Counted from the stretch's first letter, positions 1-7,300 are shown. The stretch is 13,462 bases of DNA from an uncultured Clostridia bacterium (GCA_938049125.1 CALICR010000076.1:1-13462), one strand, 5' to 3'. Program-made: numbers and translations. The notes: generated by a model from the sequence alone, not told the origin.

Positions 1-15
1 AAGCCTATAGCTTCC
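1..15 (-). terminator. Possible start of a hairpin after the first FG-GAP gene, cut by the window edge
   Basis: Downstream of the TGA stop at 38-40, the minus strand contains AAGC, a 5-nt loop and GCTT (plus positions 10-13 and 1-4). The flanking GG at 14-15 could extend the stem with bases outside the window. This could be a terminator, but the second arm and any U-tract lie beyond position 1, so it cannot be judged. Confidence 0.2.
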
Positions 16-37
16 GGGGCCGCTTTGCGTATGGAGT

Positions 38-2770
38 TCAGTCCTCGGAGAGGGCGAGCTTGACGCCGGTCACGCGGGGCGTGGAGCCGACCTTGCTGCC
101 GAGGGCGAGGCGGTACTGGACGAACCGGCCCGCCGGGAGCTTGGCGGCGTCGGTGAACTCCGCCGCCTCCAGGGCCTCCTCGGTGTCCGCGGCGCGGACC
201 GTCAGCGTGACCCAGCTGCCCTTCGGCTCGCTGGCCTCATAGCTGGCCGCGATGACGGCGGCGGGCGCGCCGAGGTCGAAGACCCGGGAGGTGTAGAACT
301 CCTCGAAGCCGCCGGTCATGACGTTGGTGTAGTCCTGGTGGGTGAGGCCGTGGGGGCCGACGGCGGGGAGGCGGGTGACGTTGGCGCGGCTCATGCCGTC
401 CGGGCCGTTCCAGAGGATCATGGAGTCGCCGCGGTGGTTGCCGCCGGTCTTGTGGTTGGAGACGGCGAGATCGACGTAGCCGTCGCCGTTGAAGTCCATG
501 GCCAGCGCGCCGGAGCAGGACATGAGCGGGATGGGCATCATGTTGTCGGCACTGTAAATGCCGCCCTTCTCGCCGTAGAAGAGGTAGCACTCGAGGTTCC
601 GGGTGAACGCGCCGTTGTAGTTGCAGACGAAGATGTCCGGCATGCCGTTGTTCGTGAAGTCCGCCACGGTGAGGTCCACGGTGCCGTAGCCCGGCAGGGT
701 CGTGCGGCGGTCCGGGGAGTAGCCGTCGGGGCCGCCCCAGTAGATGGTGGTGTTGGACATGAACTTGTTGGCCTCGTGGGCGCCGTAGAAGGAGCCGGAG
801 ATGAGGTCGAGCCAGCCGTCGCCGTCGAGGTCGTAGAACTTGCCGCAGATGGAGTATTCCACGGGCAGCAGGGTCACGCGGTCGGCGGAGTAGCCCTCGG
901 GGCCGCCCCAGACGATGGCCGAGGCCGATTTGCTGTCGCACATGGGCACGTAGATGTCGAGCCAGCCGTCGTTGTTGATGTCTCCGATGCAGAGGAAGCG
1001 GGGCTGATTGGCGTTCTCGGGGTAGGGCTTCCGGGTGAGCGGGTCCTCGCCCTGAAGGCCCGTGGGGACCTTGAGGTCGATGCGCTGATTGGTATAGCCC
1101 CCCTTGCCGTCGGCGTGCCAGATGTCGATGAAGTCGCAGGTGAAGCCCGCGGTGATGATTTCCAGCTCACCGTCCTTGTCCACGTCGGCCACCAGGGCGC
1201 TCATGGTGTGGGGTGAGGGGATGTCCACCCTCCGGGCGTTGTCGAAGCCGTTCCCGTCCTGGAAGTAGAGGTAGCAGGGCATGACGCGGCCCGTGACGGG
1301 GCCCTTGTTCTCGTCGTCGTTGGCGATGAGCACGTCCGGGAGGCCGTCGTCGTTGTAGTCGGCGATCTTCATCTCCGTGGGAGCCCAGCCCTTGAGCTCG
1401 ATGCGCCGGGCCGGGTCGTAGCCCTCGGCGCTGCCGAGGTAGATGTAGGAGTACTCGTCGCCGTCGTTGTGGCTGTCGTTGCGGTTCACGACGATGGCCG
1501 TGCGGCCCGTCTCGGGATTCGACCCGTCGATGAGCAGGGCGGCGCAGGCGTGGGAGGGGATATGCTCGGCCTTGGCGAGGTCCAGCACGCCGCCGCGGCA
1601 GCGCAGGATGGGCTGGTCGTTGTAGAACTCGTTGGTCGTGGGGACGAAGAAGACGTCGGCCCGGCCCGTCTTCTCCGGATCGTCGAGGACGACGTCGCGG
1701 ACCCGGGCGGTCTCGATGCGTTGGGTGCGGTCCGCGGAGAAGCCGTCGGGGCCGCCGAACCAGACGGCGGCGTGCTCCTTCCCCTCGCTGTCCGGCGTCA
1801 GGGAGGTGAAGATCAGCTCGTCGTAGCCGTCGCCGTCCAGGTCGCCCGCGGCGGCGGAGCAGACGGGACCCGTGGGCAGGCGCAGCCATTCGCGGAAGGT
1901 CCGGCCCTCCCAGGTGTAGAACGCGGCCTCGCCGTCCTCATAGAGGAAGAGGCAGGGCGTGCCCTGGACCGTGAGCCGCCTGAGGCGGTAGCTCTCAAAG
2001 CCCGCGAGAACCGAGAGGGAGGCGACACCGCCCTGGGCCGCCGCGTCCGTTTTCAGCTTGTTCTCGGTGTCATGGCCCTGGTAGACGGTCTGGGGATGGT
2101 CGAAGTCGAGGCCCTCGGGGCTGCCCCAGAGGACGAGGACGGTGCCGTCGCCGAACTTGACGGCCACGTCGTCATAGCCGTCGCCGTCGAAGTCGCAGGA
2201 AACGGCGAATTCCACCAGCTCGCCGCCGGGGATGGTGTGCTCCGTGCAGCAGCCGTCGAGCACAATGCCGTCCCGGTTGCCGTAGACGCGGCAGGTCCTT
2301 TTGCCGAAGAAGACGATGTCCGGATGGCCGCTGCCGTCGAAGTCGCCGGCGGCCAGGGCCGTGGTGCCCGGGGCGTAGAGCCGGATCATGCGGCGGAGGC
2401 TGAAGCCCTTGGGGTCGCCGTAGTAGACGTTGGCCCAGTTCAGGTTGTTGACGCCGTTGTACTGGTTGCCGACGATCAGGTCCTGATAGCCGTCGCCGTT
2501 CAGGTCTGCCAGGGCGGCGCAGAAGGAGCCCTCGGAGTAGAGACTGGCGAGCCTTTCACCGGAGCCGTCCAGGGCGTAGACCTCCGTGGGCACCCGGGGG
2601 TTGTCCGAGTGGGAATTGGCCAGAGGAATGTCCGGGTAGCCGTCGAGGTTGACATCCAGAAGGTTGATGCGCTGGATGACGCCCTTCTTCGAGACGTAGA
2701 TGTTCTGGCCGCCGTTGCCGAGGGTGCCCTTGGAAAAGGCCTCAAAGCCGGAATCGTGGATGAATTTCAT
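38..2770 (-). CDS. Large FG-GAP/VCBS repeat protein (predicted double beta-propeller), function unknown
   Basis: This encodes 910 residues. The ATG at 2768-2770 is chosen because GGGAGG sits 6-7 nt upstream; the longer frame to 2818 adds 16 residues without a better site. The protein is built of FG-GAP/VCBS-type repeats with calcium-binding-like DxDxDG(x)xD motifs. Eleven are canonical, beginning near residues 39, 89, 143, 193, 310, 471, 529, 597, 647, 704 and 759. Three degenerate ones near 257, 363 and 415 fill the gaps, giving 14 repeats of about 50-65 residues. Each blade also tends to carry a WGGPxGYSxDR-like segment. From about 820 a repeat-free tail with VQYRLAL and TPRVTGVKL motifs resembles a beta-sandwich. 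There is no signal peptide, lipobox, TM helix or sorting signal, which is odd for this usually extracytoplasmic family. The protein is homologous to the 7519-10179 product. It lies downstream of a terminator that follows the importer operon. The fold call is firm; binding protein, lyase-like enzyme or scaffold are all open. Confidence 0.9.
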   Translation of the reverse strand: MKFIHDSGFEAFSKGTLGNGGQNIYVSKKGVIQRINLLDVNLDGYPDIPLANSHSDNPRVPTEVYALDGSGERLASLYSEGSFCAALADLNGDGYQDLIVGNQYNGVNNLNWANVYYGDPKGFSLRRMIRLYAPGTTALAAGDFDGSGHPDIVFFGKRTCRVYGNRDGIVLDGCCTEHTIPGGELVEFAVSCDFDGDGYDDVAVKFGDGTVLVLWGSPEGLDFDHPQTVYQGHDTENKLKTDAAAQGGVASLSVLAGFESYRLRRLTVQGTPCLFLYEDGEAAFYTWEGRTFREWLRLPTGPVCSAAAGDLDGDGYDELIFTSLTPDSEGKEHAAVWFGGPDGFSADRTQRIETARVRDVVLDDPEKTGRADVFFVPTTNEFYNDQPILRCRGGVLDLAKAEHIPSHACAALLIDGSNPETGRTAIVVNRNDSHNDGDEYSYIYLGSAEGYDPARRIELKGWAPTEMKIADYNDDGLPDVLIANDDENKGPVTGRVMPCYLYFQDGNGFDNARRVDIPSPHTMSALVADVDKDGELEIITAGFTCDFIDIWHADGKGGYTNQRIDLKVPTGLQGEDPLTRKPYPENANQPRFLCIGDINNDGWLDIYVPMCDSKSASAIVWGGPEGYSADRVTLLPVEYSICGKFYDLDGDGWLDLISGSFYGAHEANKFMSNTTIYWGGPDGYSPDRRTTLPGYGTVDLTVADFTNNGMPDIFVCNYNGAFTRNLECYLFYGEKGGIYSADNMMPIPLMSCSGALAMDFNGDGYVDLAVSNHKTGGNHRGDSMILWNGPDGMSRANVTRLPAVGPHGLTHQDYTNVMTGGFEEFYTSRVFDLGAPAAVIAASYEASEPKGSWVTLTVRAADTEEALEAAEFTDAAKLPAGRFVQYRLALGSKVGSTPRVTGVKLALSED

Positions 2771-2830
2771 ATTGTTTCCCTCCCGTTCGGCGGCCGCACC
2801 GCCGTATGTTTGGATCAAATAAGATTTGGA

Positions 2831-2886
2831 ATAGAAAAATTGCGCGGGGCCCCGGACGCAGGTGCGTTTTGAGGGGTCCCGCGCAA
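2831..2886 (-). terminator. Rho-independent terminator after the importer operon
   Basis: A 14-bp stem (2873-2886 with 2840-2853, one G-U wobble, otherwise perfect, GC-rich) encloses a 19-nt loop. It is followed on the minus strand by TTTTTCTATT (2839-2830). It lies 13 nt past the stop of the 224-residue protein gene and about 60 nt before the RBS of the FG-GAP gene. It should end most transcripts from the importer operon, so the FG-GAP gene would depend on readthrough or on a promoter I could not find between 2771 and 2838. Confidence 0.85.
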
Positions 2887-2898
2887 GCTTCGGCCCGT

Positions 2899-3573
2899 TC
2901 AGCGGGCACCCGCGGTGATGGCCGCCATAAGGCCGGCGGCGGCCCGGTGCTCCTCCCGCTTTTCCTGGGTATCATAGCCGCGCAGGCAAATCTCCAGGTT
3001 TGCAATGAACGCCCGGTCCGCGTCGAAGACCATCAGGCCGGAATCCCCGCCGTTTAAGTCCAGCGCCGTGAGCACCGGACAGTCGGACCAGCGGACCGCA
3101 TTGCTTTCGCCGCTCTCGTCGTCCTCCGCGGGGAGCGTGCCGTCGGGCAGCTCCAGCCGGAGCGTCTGCCGCTGGAAGGCGGCAGCGTCCTCAAGCAGGA
3201 AGATCTCGCTCTCGCAGGCCTCCAGGTCTCCGGCCAGCGAGGCCTGCTCGACGTAGTCCATGATGCCGGTCAGCTGGGGCTGAAAGAGACTCGGGATCTT
3301 GTAGTCCACCACCTCGACGAGGACCTGGCCGTCGCCGCTGCGGTCCTCGCAGAACTGTTCAAGCGCCGTCTGGATGGCGGCAGCAGCAGAGTCCGTGAGG
3401 GTCTCGCTGCCGACATAGGCGACGCGGACGTCAGGCTTCGGCTTTTTCAGCGAACCGATGAGGCTGGAGCCGAGGAGCCAGAGCAGGACGAGGCCGAAGA
3501 CCAGCCAGCCGCCGTGGTAGTCGAGCCAGTTGCGGAGTGCGGCTTTTTTCGCGCCGCGGTCAGGGCCGTCCAT
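2899..3573 (-). CDS. Membrane-anchored protein of unknown function, co-transcribed with sugar permeases
   Basis: This encodes 224 residues. The ATG at 3571-3573 lies 3 nt after the stop of permease 2, with an AAGGG-type ribosome site inside the end of that gene, so the two are translationally linked. Residues 1-20 are basic and polar, about 22-41 form one hydrophobic helix (GGWLVFGLVLLWLLG), and the rest is a soluble, acidic domain probably outside the membrane. The domain opens with PDVRVAYVGSETLT, contains DRSGDGQVLVEV near 77-88 (an acidic DxSxDG-like loop) and a second LDLNGGDSG stretch near the C-terminal part. I recall similar small anchored proteins beside CUT1 transporters in Clostridia, but I do not recognise a named family. 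It might contact the binding protein or the permeases. The final residues (about 200-224) are an alanine-rich helix. No catalytic motif is visible. Confidence 0.85.
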   Translation of the reverse strand: MDGPDRGAKKAALRNWLDYHGGWLVFGLVLLWLLGSSLIGSLKKPKPDVRVAYVGSETLTDSAAAAIQTALEQFCEDRSGDGQVLVEVVDYKIPSLFQPQLTGIMDYVEQASLAGDLEACESEIFLLEDAAAFQRQTLRLELPDGTLPAEDDESGESNAVRWSDCPVLTALDLNGGDSGLMVFDADRAFIANLEICLRGYDTQEKREEHRAAAGLMAAITAGAR

Positions 3574-3576
3574 GGA

Positions 3577-4416
3577 TCAGCCCTTGACGCCGGAGCTCAC
3601 CAGCGCGTTGACGAAGAACTTCTGGCAGGAGAAGAAGAAGACCATGACCGGCAGCAGCATCAGCAGGTTCGCCGCCATGATGACGGGCACGTTCTGCGTC
3701 TCCTTGTCGTTGAAGTACTTGACCGCCAGAGGCAGGGTATAGAGCGCCTTGTCGCGGAGGTACAGCAGCGGGGTGGTGTAGTCGTTCCAGGTGCCGAGGA
3801 AGTAGAAGAACAGCAGGGAAGCGACGGTGGCCTTGACGTTTGGCAGAGCGATCTTCCAGTAGATCTGGAAGTTGTTCGCGCCGTCGATGCGGGCGGACTC
3901 CATCAGAGCCGTCGGCAGGGACATGAAGGCCTGGCGCATCATGAAGACGCCGAAGGTGCCGCCAAGGAAGTAGGGCAGCCACAGGACGGCGTGGGTGTTC
4001 ACGAGGCCGAGCTTGGACCAGATCATGTAGGTCGGGACCATGGTGACCAGGCCCGGGATCATGGTGCAGGTCAGCTTCAGCAGAAACAGGCCGTTGCGGC
4101 CCTTGAAGGGGATCTTTGCATAGGCGAAGCCGGCCATGGTACAGGAGAAAAAGGTACCGGTAACGGCCAGAATTGCGACCTTCACGGAGTTGAAGAAGTA
4201 GGTCCAATAGGGAACCCGGAGGAACAGGAGCTTGAAGGGCTTCAGGGTCGGCTCCTTCGGGATGATTTCAATGGGGAAGTTGTACACGGTGGCCTGGGTC
4301 TTGAAGGCGCTGGAGATCATCCAGACGAAGGGGAATACCATGGCAAGACCGATGATCCAGACGATGAGGGTCAGGATTGCTTTGCCGATCTTCTGTTTTG
4401 TCGTCATAATTGGCAT
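3577..4416 (-). CDS. Carbohydrate ABC transporter permease, MalG type (CUT1)
   Basis: This encodes 279 residues and is the second membrane subunit of a sugar importer. About six TM segments are visible, the first at roughly 11-35 (ILTLIVWIIGLAMVFPFVWM), followed by the external FPIEIIPKEPTLKPF loop typical of MalG proteins. The EAA loop that docks the ATPase is at about 172-197 (MESARIDGANNFQIYWKIAL, then PNVKA). The C-terminus ends in VSSGVKG, a MalG-type hallmark. The start at 4414-4416 has GGGGG 8 nt upstream; an alternative ATG three codons later is too far from it. It begins 14 nt after the stop of permease 1 and is followed after 3 nt by the 224-residue protein gene, so it sits in the middle of an operon. 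No ATPase gene is nearby; a shared MsmX-like ATPase elsewhere is likely. Confidence 0.95.
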   Translation of the reverse strand: MPIMTTKQKIGKAILTLIVWIIGLAMVFPFVWMISSAFKTQATVYNFPIEIIPKEPTLKPFKLLFLRVPYWTYFFNSVKVAILAVTGTFFSCTMAGFAYAKIPFKGRNGLFLLKLTCTMIPGLVTMVPTYMIWSKLGLVNTHAVLWLPYFLGGTFGVFMMRQAFMSLPTALMESARIDGANNFQIYWKIALPNVKATVASLLFFYFLGTWNDYTTPLLYLRDKALYTLPLAVKYFNDKETQNVPVIMAANLLMLLPVMVFFFSCQKFFVNALVSSGVKG

Positions 4417-4430
4417 AGATCATACCCCCT

Positions 4431-5357
4431 TTAGTCCACGCTGAATTTCTTTTCGTACCGCATCCGGATGATGGTGAAGACGAAAATGACCAGTGCAAGC
4501 ATCCAGGCCAGCGCGCAGGCGAAGCCGGCGCGGTTGTTCTTGAATGCCGAGTTGTAGATGTAGAGGCCGAGTGTGTAGGTGCTGGTGCCCGGGCCGGAGC
4601 AGATCTGCATGAAGGTCCAGGTCTGGAGGCTGCCAATGACGCCCAGGATGGTCAGCAGGAAGGTGGTCGGTGCAAGCTGGGGCAGGGTGATTTTGAAGAA
4701 CTGGGTGATGGGACCGGCGCCGTCCAGGGAAGCGGCCTCGTACAGTTCATTCGGGATGCTTTGAAGACCGCCGGTGTAGAGCACGACATCATAGCCGAGG
4801 GTCTGCCAAATGGTGATGAGGACGATGCCCCAAATGGCCCATTTGCTGCTGCCGAACCAGCCAGGGAGGCTTTCCATGGGAATGCCCAGGGTGTGAAGCA
4901 GCATATTGATGGGGCCCTGGGAGGGGTGAAAGAGGGCTCTCCAGACCGTGGCCACAGCGACGATGTTTGTGACGTAGGGCAGGAAGAAGAGGGCGCGTGC
5001 GCCGGCCTTGCCGTAGATTGATTTATTGAAGATTGTGGCGAAAATCATGGCCAGCAGGAGCGTGATCGGCAGGGCGATCAGCAGGATAACGTTGTTCTTG
5101 ATGCTGGAGCGGACGTACATATCGCCGACTGCGTCCGTGAAATTCTTAAAGCCGACCCAGTTTGCATTTTCCAGGCCGCGGAGCATGCTCCAGTCCGTGA
5201 AGGAAAGGTACACGGACAGAATGATACCGAAGACCGTGAAGACGGCGAACGACAGCAGGCTGGGGAAGATCATGGTATAGCCTGCGAGGTTCTGCTCGGT
5301 ATTTCTCTTCATTTTGAAGAGCTGCTTTTTCTTCGGGGATGCCGATGTGCTATCCAA
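4431..5357 (-). CDS. Carbohydrate ABC transporter permease, MalF/UgpA type (CUT1), probable TTG start
   Basis: This encodes 308 residues if started at the TTG at 5355-5357, which lies 8 nt after a strong GGAAGGAG site. The open frame continues upstream to 5468 without a good ribosome site, and the first in-frame ATG downstream (5310-5312) has none, so TTG is preferred. The product begins with a polar KKKQLFKMKRN stretch, then about six TM helices (first near 27-53). The EAA loop is at about 204-230 (ELYEAASLDGAGPITQFFKI, then TLPQLAP) and contacts the ATPase. It is paired with the MalG-type permease 14 nt downstream and with the binding lipoprotein upstream. A 156-nt gap containing a hairpin separates it from the lipoprotein gene, which is common where the binding protein must be made in excess. 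The substrate cannot be read from the permeases; an oligosaccharide or glycoside is typical of CUT1. Confidence 0.93.
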   Translation of the reverse strand: MDSTSASPKKKQLFKMKRNTEQNLAGYTMIFPSLLSFAVFTVFGIILSVYLSFTDWSMLRGLENANWVGFKNFTDAVGDMYVRSSIKNNVILLIALPITLLLAMIFATIFNKSIYGKAGARALFFLPYVTNIVAVATVWRALFHPSQGPINMLLHTLGIPMESLPGWFGSSKWAIWGIVLITIWQTLGYDVVLYTGGLQSIPNELYEAASLDGAGPITQFFKITLPQLAPTTFLLTILGVIGSLQTWTFMQICSGPGTSTYTLGLYIYNSAFKNNRAGFACALAWMLALVIFVFTIIRMRYEKKFSVD

Positions 5358-5429
5358 ACAGCATATCTCCTTCCGTAGGGATTTTATTGGGTGGGCGGGG
5401 AAGGGTTTCCCCGGAGTGATAAGAATAGA

Positions 5430-5472
5430 AGAAATGTGGCTGCGCAAGTGTGACCCTGGCAGCCACATTTCT
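5430..5472 (-). terminator. Intercistronic hairpin (partial terminator or RNA-stabilising stem) between binding protein and permease genes
   Basis: A perfect 14-bp inverted repeat (5430-5443 with 5459-5472) flanks a 15-nt loop, starting 42 nt after the lipoprotein stop. On the minus strand the stem is followed by a mixed T-rich stretch (ATTCTTATC) and not a full U-tract. This fits a partial terminator or a 3' protective stem that raises lipoprotein mRNA over permease mRNA. Confidence 0.7.
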
Positions 5473-5513
5473 CAAAAGTGACTAATCAACAGCAAACGGT
5501 GTTCGTGTTAGAA

Positions 5514-7028
5514 TCAATCGAGGTTGATGTGGTCCAGACCGGAGTCGGCCAGGCGCTGCTCCATGAGCGGGGTGACGGTGGCAACCCAGGTGTCGAAATC
5601 GACTTCGCCGGACATGAAGGTGGAGAACTGCTCGTCAAAGACAGCCTGGCAGGCGGACTCGGATGCGTAGAGATTCGGGTTGAAGTTCCAGTACACATCG
5701 CAGAACTCGTGGGGGATGGTGCAGAGCGCATCGACCAGCTCATGGCTGTAGATGTCGGTGTGCTTCTCGCCGTAGATGTCGGTGAAGTTGGAGAACACGG
5801 CATAGTTGATGTCGCTGACGTCGACGCCCTGCTCCTCCCACTTGGTGTAGGTGGACATATAGGCGGACATCAGGGCGGCGCAGTCGGGGTCCTCGTTCTC
5901 AATGAAGCGGATGAAGCGGTAGGCAGCCTCGGGGTTGCCGCAGGTCTTCGGGATGCCCCACAGACCAACGTTGGTCGCGTAGGAGCAGTTTTCACCGCCG
6001 GGGAAGGAGGGCAGCTCGGCAACGCCGACCTCGAAGGGCAGGTTGCCTTCGCCGGGATCGTTGAACATGTAGTTCTTCAGCCACACGAAGGTGAAGGGGC
6101 CGTCGATGATCATGCCGGTGCGCTGGTTGGCCAGCTCCGCGCGGCGGTTGATGCTCTCAGCGGAGTACTCGGTGTAGGTGGGGATGGCATGGTCGACCGC
6201 GCCCAGGTCGTAAACGGCCTGCATGACGGTCTCGAGACGCTCGTCGTCGAGGTTGACGGAGACGTTGCCCTCGTCGTCAACGGAGGTCAGGTACCAGCCC
6301 ATGTTGTTGGCCATGGCGGCCCAGGTCTGGGTCCAGGCGATGGACATGACAGCGCCGTACTTCACGCCGTTGTCGGGATCTTCGAACTTCTTCGCGGTCT
6401 CAACGAACTCGTCCCAGGTCCACTCGGAGGGGATGGTGATGCCCTTCTCGTCGGCCATGGTCTTGTTGTAGAAGACCTTGAAGGTGTTGTAGTACTGGGG
6501 AACGCCGTAGATCTGGCCGTCGATGGTGGAGGTGTTGTAGCAGAACTCGCCGTAGAGGTCGGTGAAGTCCACGCCGTCCTTCTCGAAGTACTCGTTCAGG
6601 GGCAGGAACGTGCCGCCCGCGCCGCCCTCAAGGATGGTGTAGAAGTCGCCCCAGAAGCAGTCGATCTGCTCACCGCCGGCGATGGCGGTCAGGGTGCCGG
6701 AGGCATCCATGTCGGATTCAACGATGTTGATGTCGTACTGGGGATACGCAGCGATGAACTTCTCGCGGATGAAGTCGGCGTCGCCGTTCTCGATCATGCT
6801 GGAGCCGGCGAACCACTGGATGGTGTACTCGACTTCACCGTCGGCGGTCGTGGTTTCGGCATCTTCCTTGGGATCCTCGGCGGCAGCGTCTTCCGCCGGC
6901 GTCTCGGGGGTGGTTTCGGCGTCGGATGCCTTGTTGTCGTCCGTGGTAGTATCGGGCTTGCTGCCGCAGGCAGTCATGCTGAGAATCATCAGCACAGCCA
7001 GCAACAGGGCAATGATGCGCTTTTTCAT
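5514..7028 (-). CDS. Extracellular solute-binding lipoprotein of a sugar ABC importer (MalE-like)
   Basis: This encodes 504 residues. The ATG at 7026-7028 follows AGGAGG with 6 nt spacing. Residues 1-21 are a lipoprotein signal (KKR, hydrophobic core, lipobox LSMTAC with Cys21 as the lipidation site). They are followed by a long acidic, Thr/Ala/Glu-rich tether to about residue 65 that spaces the domain from the membrane. The mature domain begins VEYTIQWFAGSS and shows the features of family 1 binding proteins: a GGEQIDCFWGDFY segment, an IYGVPQYYNTFKVFYNK hinge region, PSEWTWDEFVETAKKF, and the later GMIIDGPFTF and TNVGLWGIPKTCGNPEAAYR segments. It is the first gene of the importer operon, with a good sigma-A-type promoter about 200 nt upstream. 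Many aromatic residues (Trp, Tyr) are consistent with carbohydrate binding. The ligand is not determined. Confidence 0.95.
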   Translation of the reverse strand: MKKRIIALLLAVLMILSMTACGSKPDTTTDDNKASDAETTPETPAEDAAAEDPKEDAETTTADGEVEYTIQWFAGSSMIENGDADFIREKFIAAYPQYDINIVESDMDASGTLTAIAGGEQIDCFWGDFYTILEGGAGGTFLPLNEYFEKDGVDFTDLYGEFCYNTSTIDGQIYGVPQYYNTFKVFYNKTMADEKGITIPSEWTWDEFVETAKKFEDPDNGVKYGAVMSIAWTQTWAAMANNMGWYLTSVDDEGNVSVNLDDERLETVMQAVYDLGAVDHAIPTYTEYSAESINRRAELANQRTGMIIDGPFTFVWLKNYMFNDPGEGNLPFEVGVAELPSFPGGENCSYATNVGLWGIPKTCGNPEAAYRFIRFIENEDPDCAALMSAYMSTYTKWEEQGVDVSDINYAVFSNFTDIYGEKHTDIYSHELVDALCTIPHEFCDVYWNFNPNLYASESACQAVFDEQFSTFMSGEVDFDTWVATVTPLMEQRLADSGLDHINLD

Positions 7029-7100
7029 ACTGTTCCTCCTGTTTGATTTTGTATTTGTGCAACCCGCCGGGACGCGTCGAACCGGCAGGGGGACACCGGG

Positions 7101-7123
7101 ATAAAACGGGGATACTGTTTTAT
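7101..7123 (-). repeat. Inverted repeat in the leader of the binding-protein mRNA
   Basis: A perfect 7-bp inverted repeat (ATAAAAC at 7101-7107 with GTTTTAT at 7117-7123) surrounds a 9-nt loop. It lies within the predicted 5' leader and could fold as a weak hairpin. No known riboswitch consensus is recognised. Confidence 0.4.
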
Positions 7124-7187
7124 TTTCTCGAAACACGGAACTTTCTTGAACGAAGCTCCAGAGAGCGGTCAAAAATCCATCAGTTTT

Positions 7188-7206
7188 TTTGTACACAATC
7201 TACAAA
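7188..7206. promoter_or_regulatory. Operator-like inverted repeat TTTGTA-7-TACAAA
   Basis: A perfect 6-bp inverted repeat with a 7-nt spacer lies about 17-35 nt downstream of the predicted start of transcription for the importer operon. It could be a repressor operator or a small RNA stem. It sits next to a second inverted repeat at 7208-7230. Confidence 0.4.
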
Positions 7207-7207
7207 T

Positions 7208-7230
7208 TGGAAGAAGTCCTTTTTCTTCCA
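7208..7230. promoter_or_regulatory. Operator-like inverted repeat overlapping the importer promoter start site
   Basis: TGGAAGAA (7208-7215) and TTCTTCCA (7223-7230) form a perfect 8-bp inverted repeat with a 7-nt spacer. It touches the -10 element (7230-7235) and covers the predicted start of transcription. That is where a repressor would act, though it could equally be a hairpin at the mRNA 5' end. Confidence 0.45.
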
Positions 7231-7258
7231 GTTTACAGAATGGTTCACTTTCTGTCAA
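7230..7258 (-). promoter_or_regulatory. Sigma-A-type promoter of the sugar importer operon
   Basis: On the minus strand a perfect -35 TTGACA (7253-7258) is followed after 17 nt by TAAACT (7230-7235), which matches 4 of 6 consensus bases. Transcription would start near 7223 and give a leader of about 195 nt. A TTTTGGAGCA motif lies about 32-42 nt upstream of the -35, where an AraC-type activator could bind. Confidence 0.7.
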
Positions 7259-7289
7259 TTTTCTTTTTGGTGCCCCGGAACAGAAAAGG

Positions 7290-7300
7290 TGCTCCAAAAT
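7290..7300 (-). promoter_or_regulatory. Candidate regulator site ATTTTGGAGCA upstream of the importer promoter
   Basis: This minus-strand copy shares TTTGGAGCA with the copies at 11050-11061 and 11312-11323. A GTTCCG follows it 8 nt later, as one follows the 11312 copy at a 5-nt distance. Its position upstream of the -35 suits activation. Confidence 0.4.

Noticed and set aside
1167..1889. 240-residue minus-strand frame (and the one at 237-941) inside the first FG-GAP gene
   Set aside because: These Arg/Pro-rich frames are +1/+2 shadows of the real gene on the same strand. There is no sign of a frameshift because the repeat pattern continues in the main frame.
38..2770. DNA-level tandem repeats or a CRISPR-like array suggested by recurring GCCGTCGCCGTC-type strings
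   Set aside because: The recurrence comes from codons of the DGDG motifs at irregular spacing with divergent flanks. There is no constant repeat/spacer structure.
2771..2838. Promoter for the first FG-GAP gene downstream of the terminator
   Set aside because: The best pairing (TTCCAA, 17 nt, CATACG) matches consensus at about half the positions, too weak to list.
1469..2872. 467-residue plus-strand open frame opposite the first FG-GAP gene (with a similar frame at 338-1216)
   Set aside because: Same mirror effect of the repeated GC-rich motif codons: no RBS, no recognisable fold, composition Val/Ala/Glu/Gly-biased.
5478..7046. 522-residue plus-strand open frame opposite the solute-binding protein gene
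   Set aside because: Antisense to a gene with a lipobox, RBS, promoter and family motifs; the frame is open because of GC3 bias.
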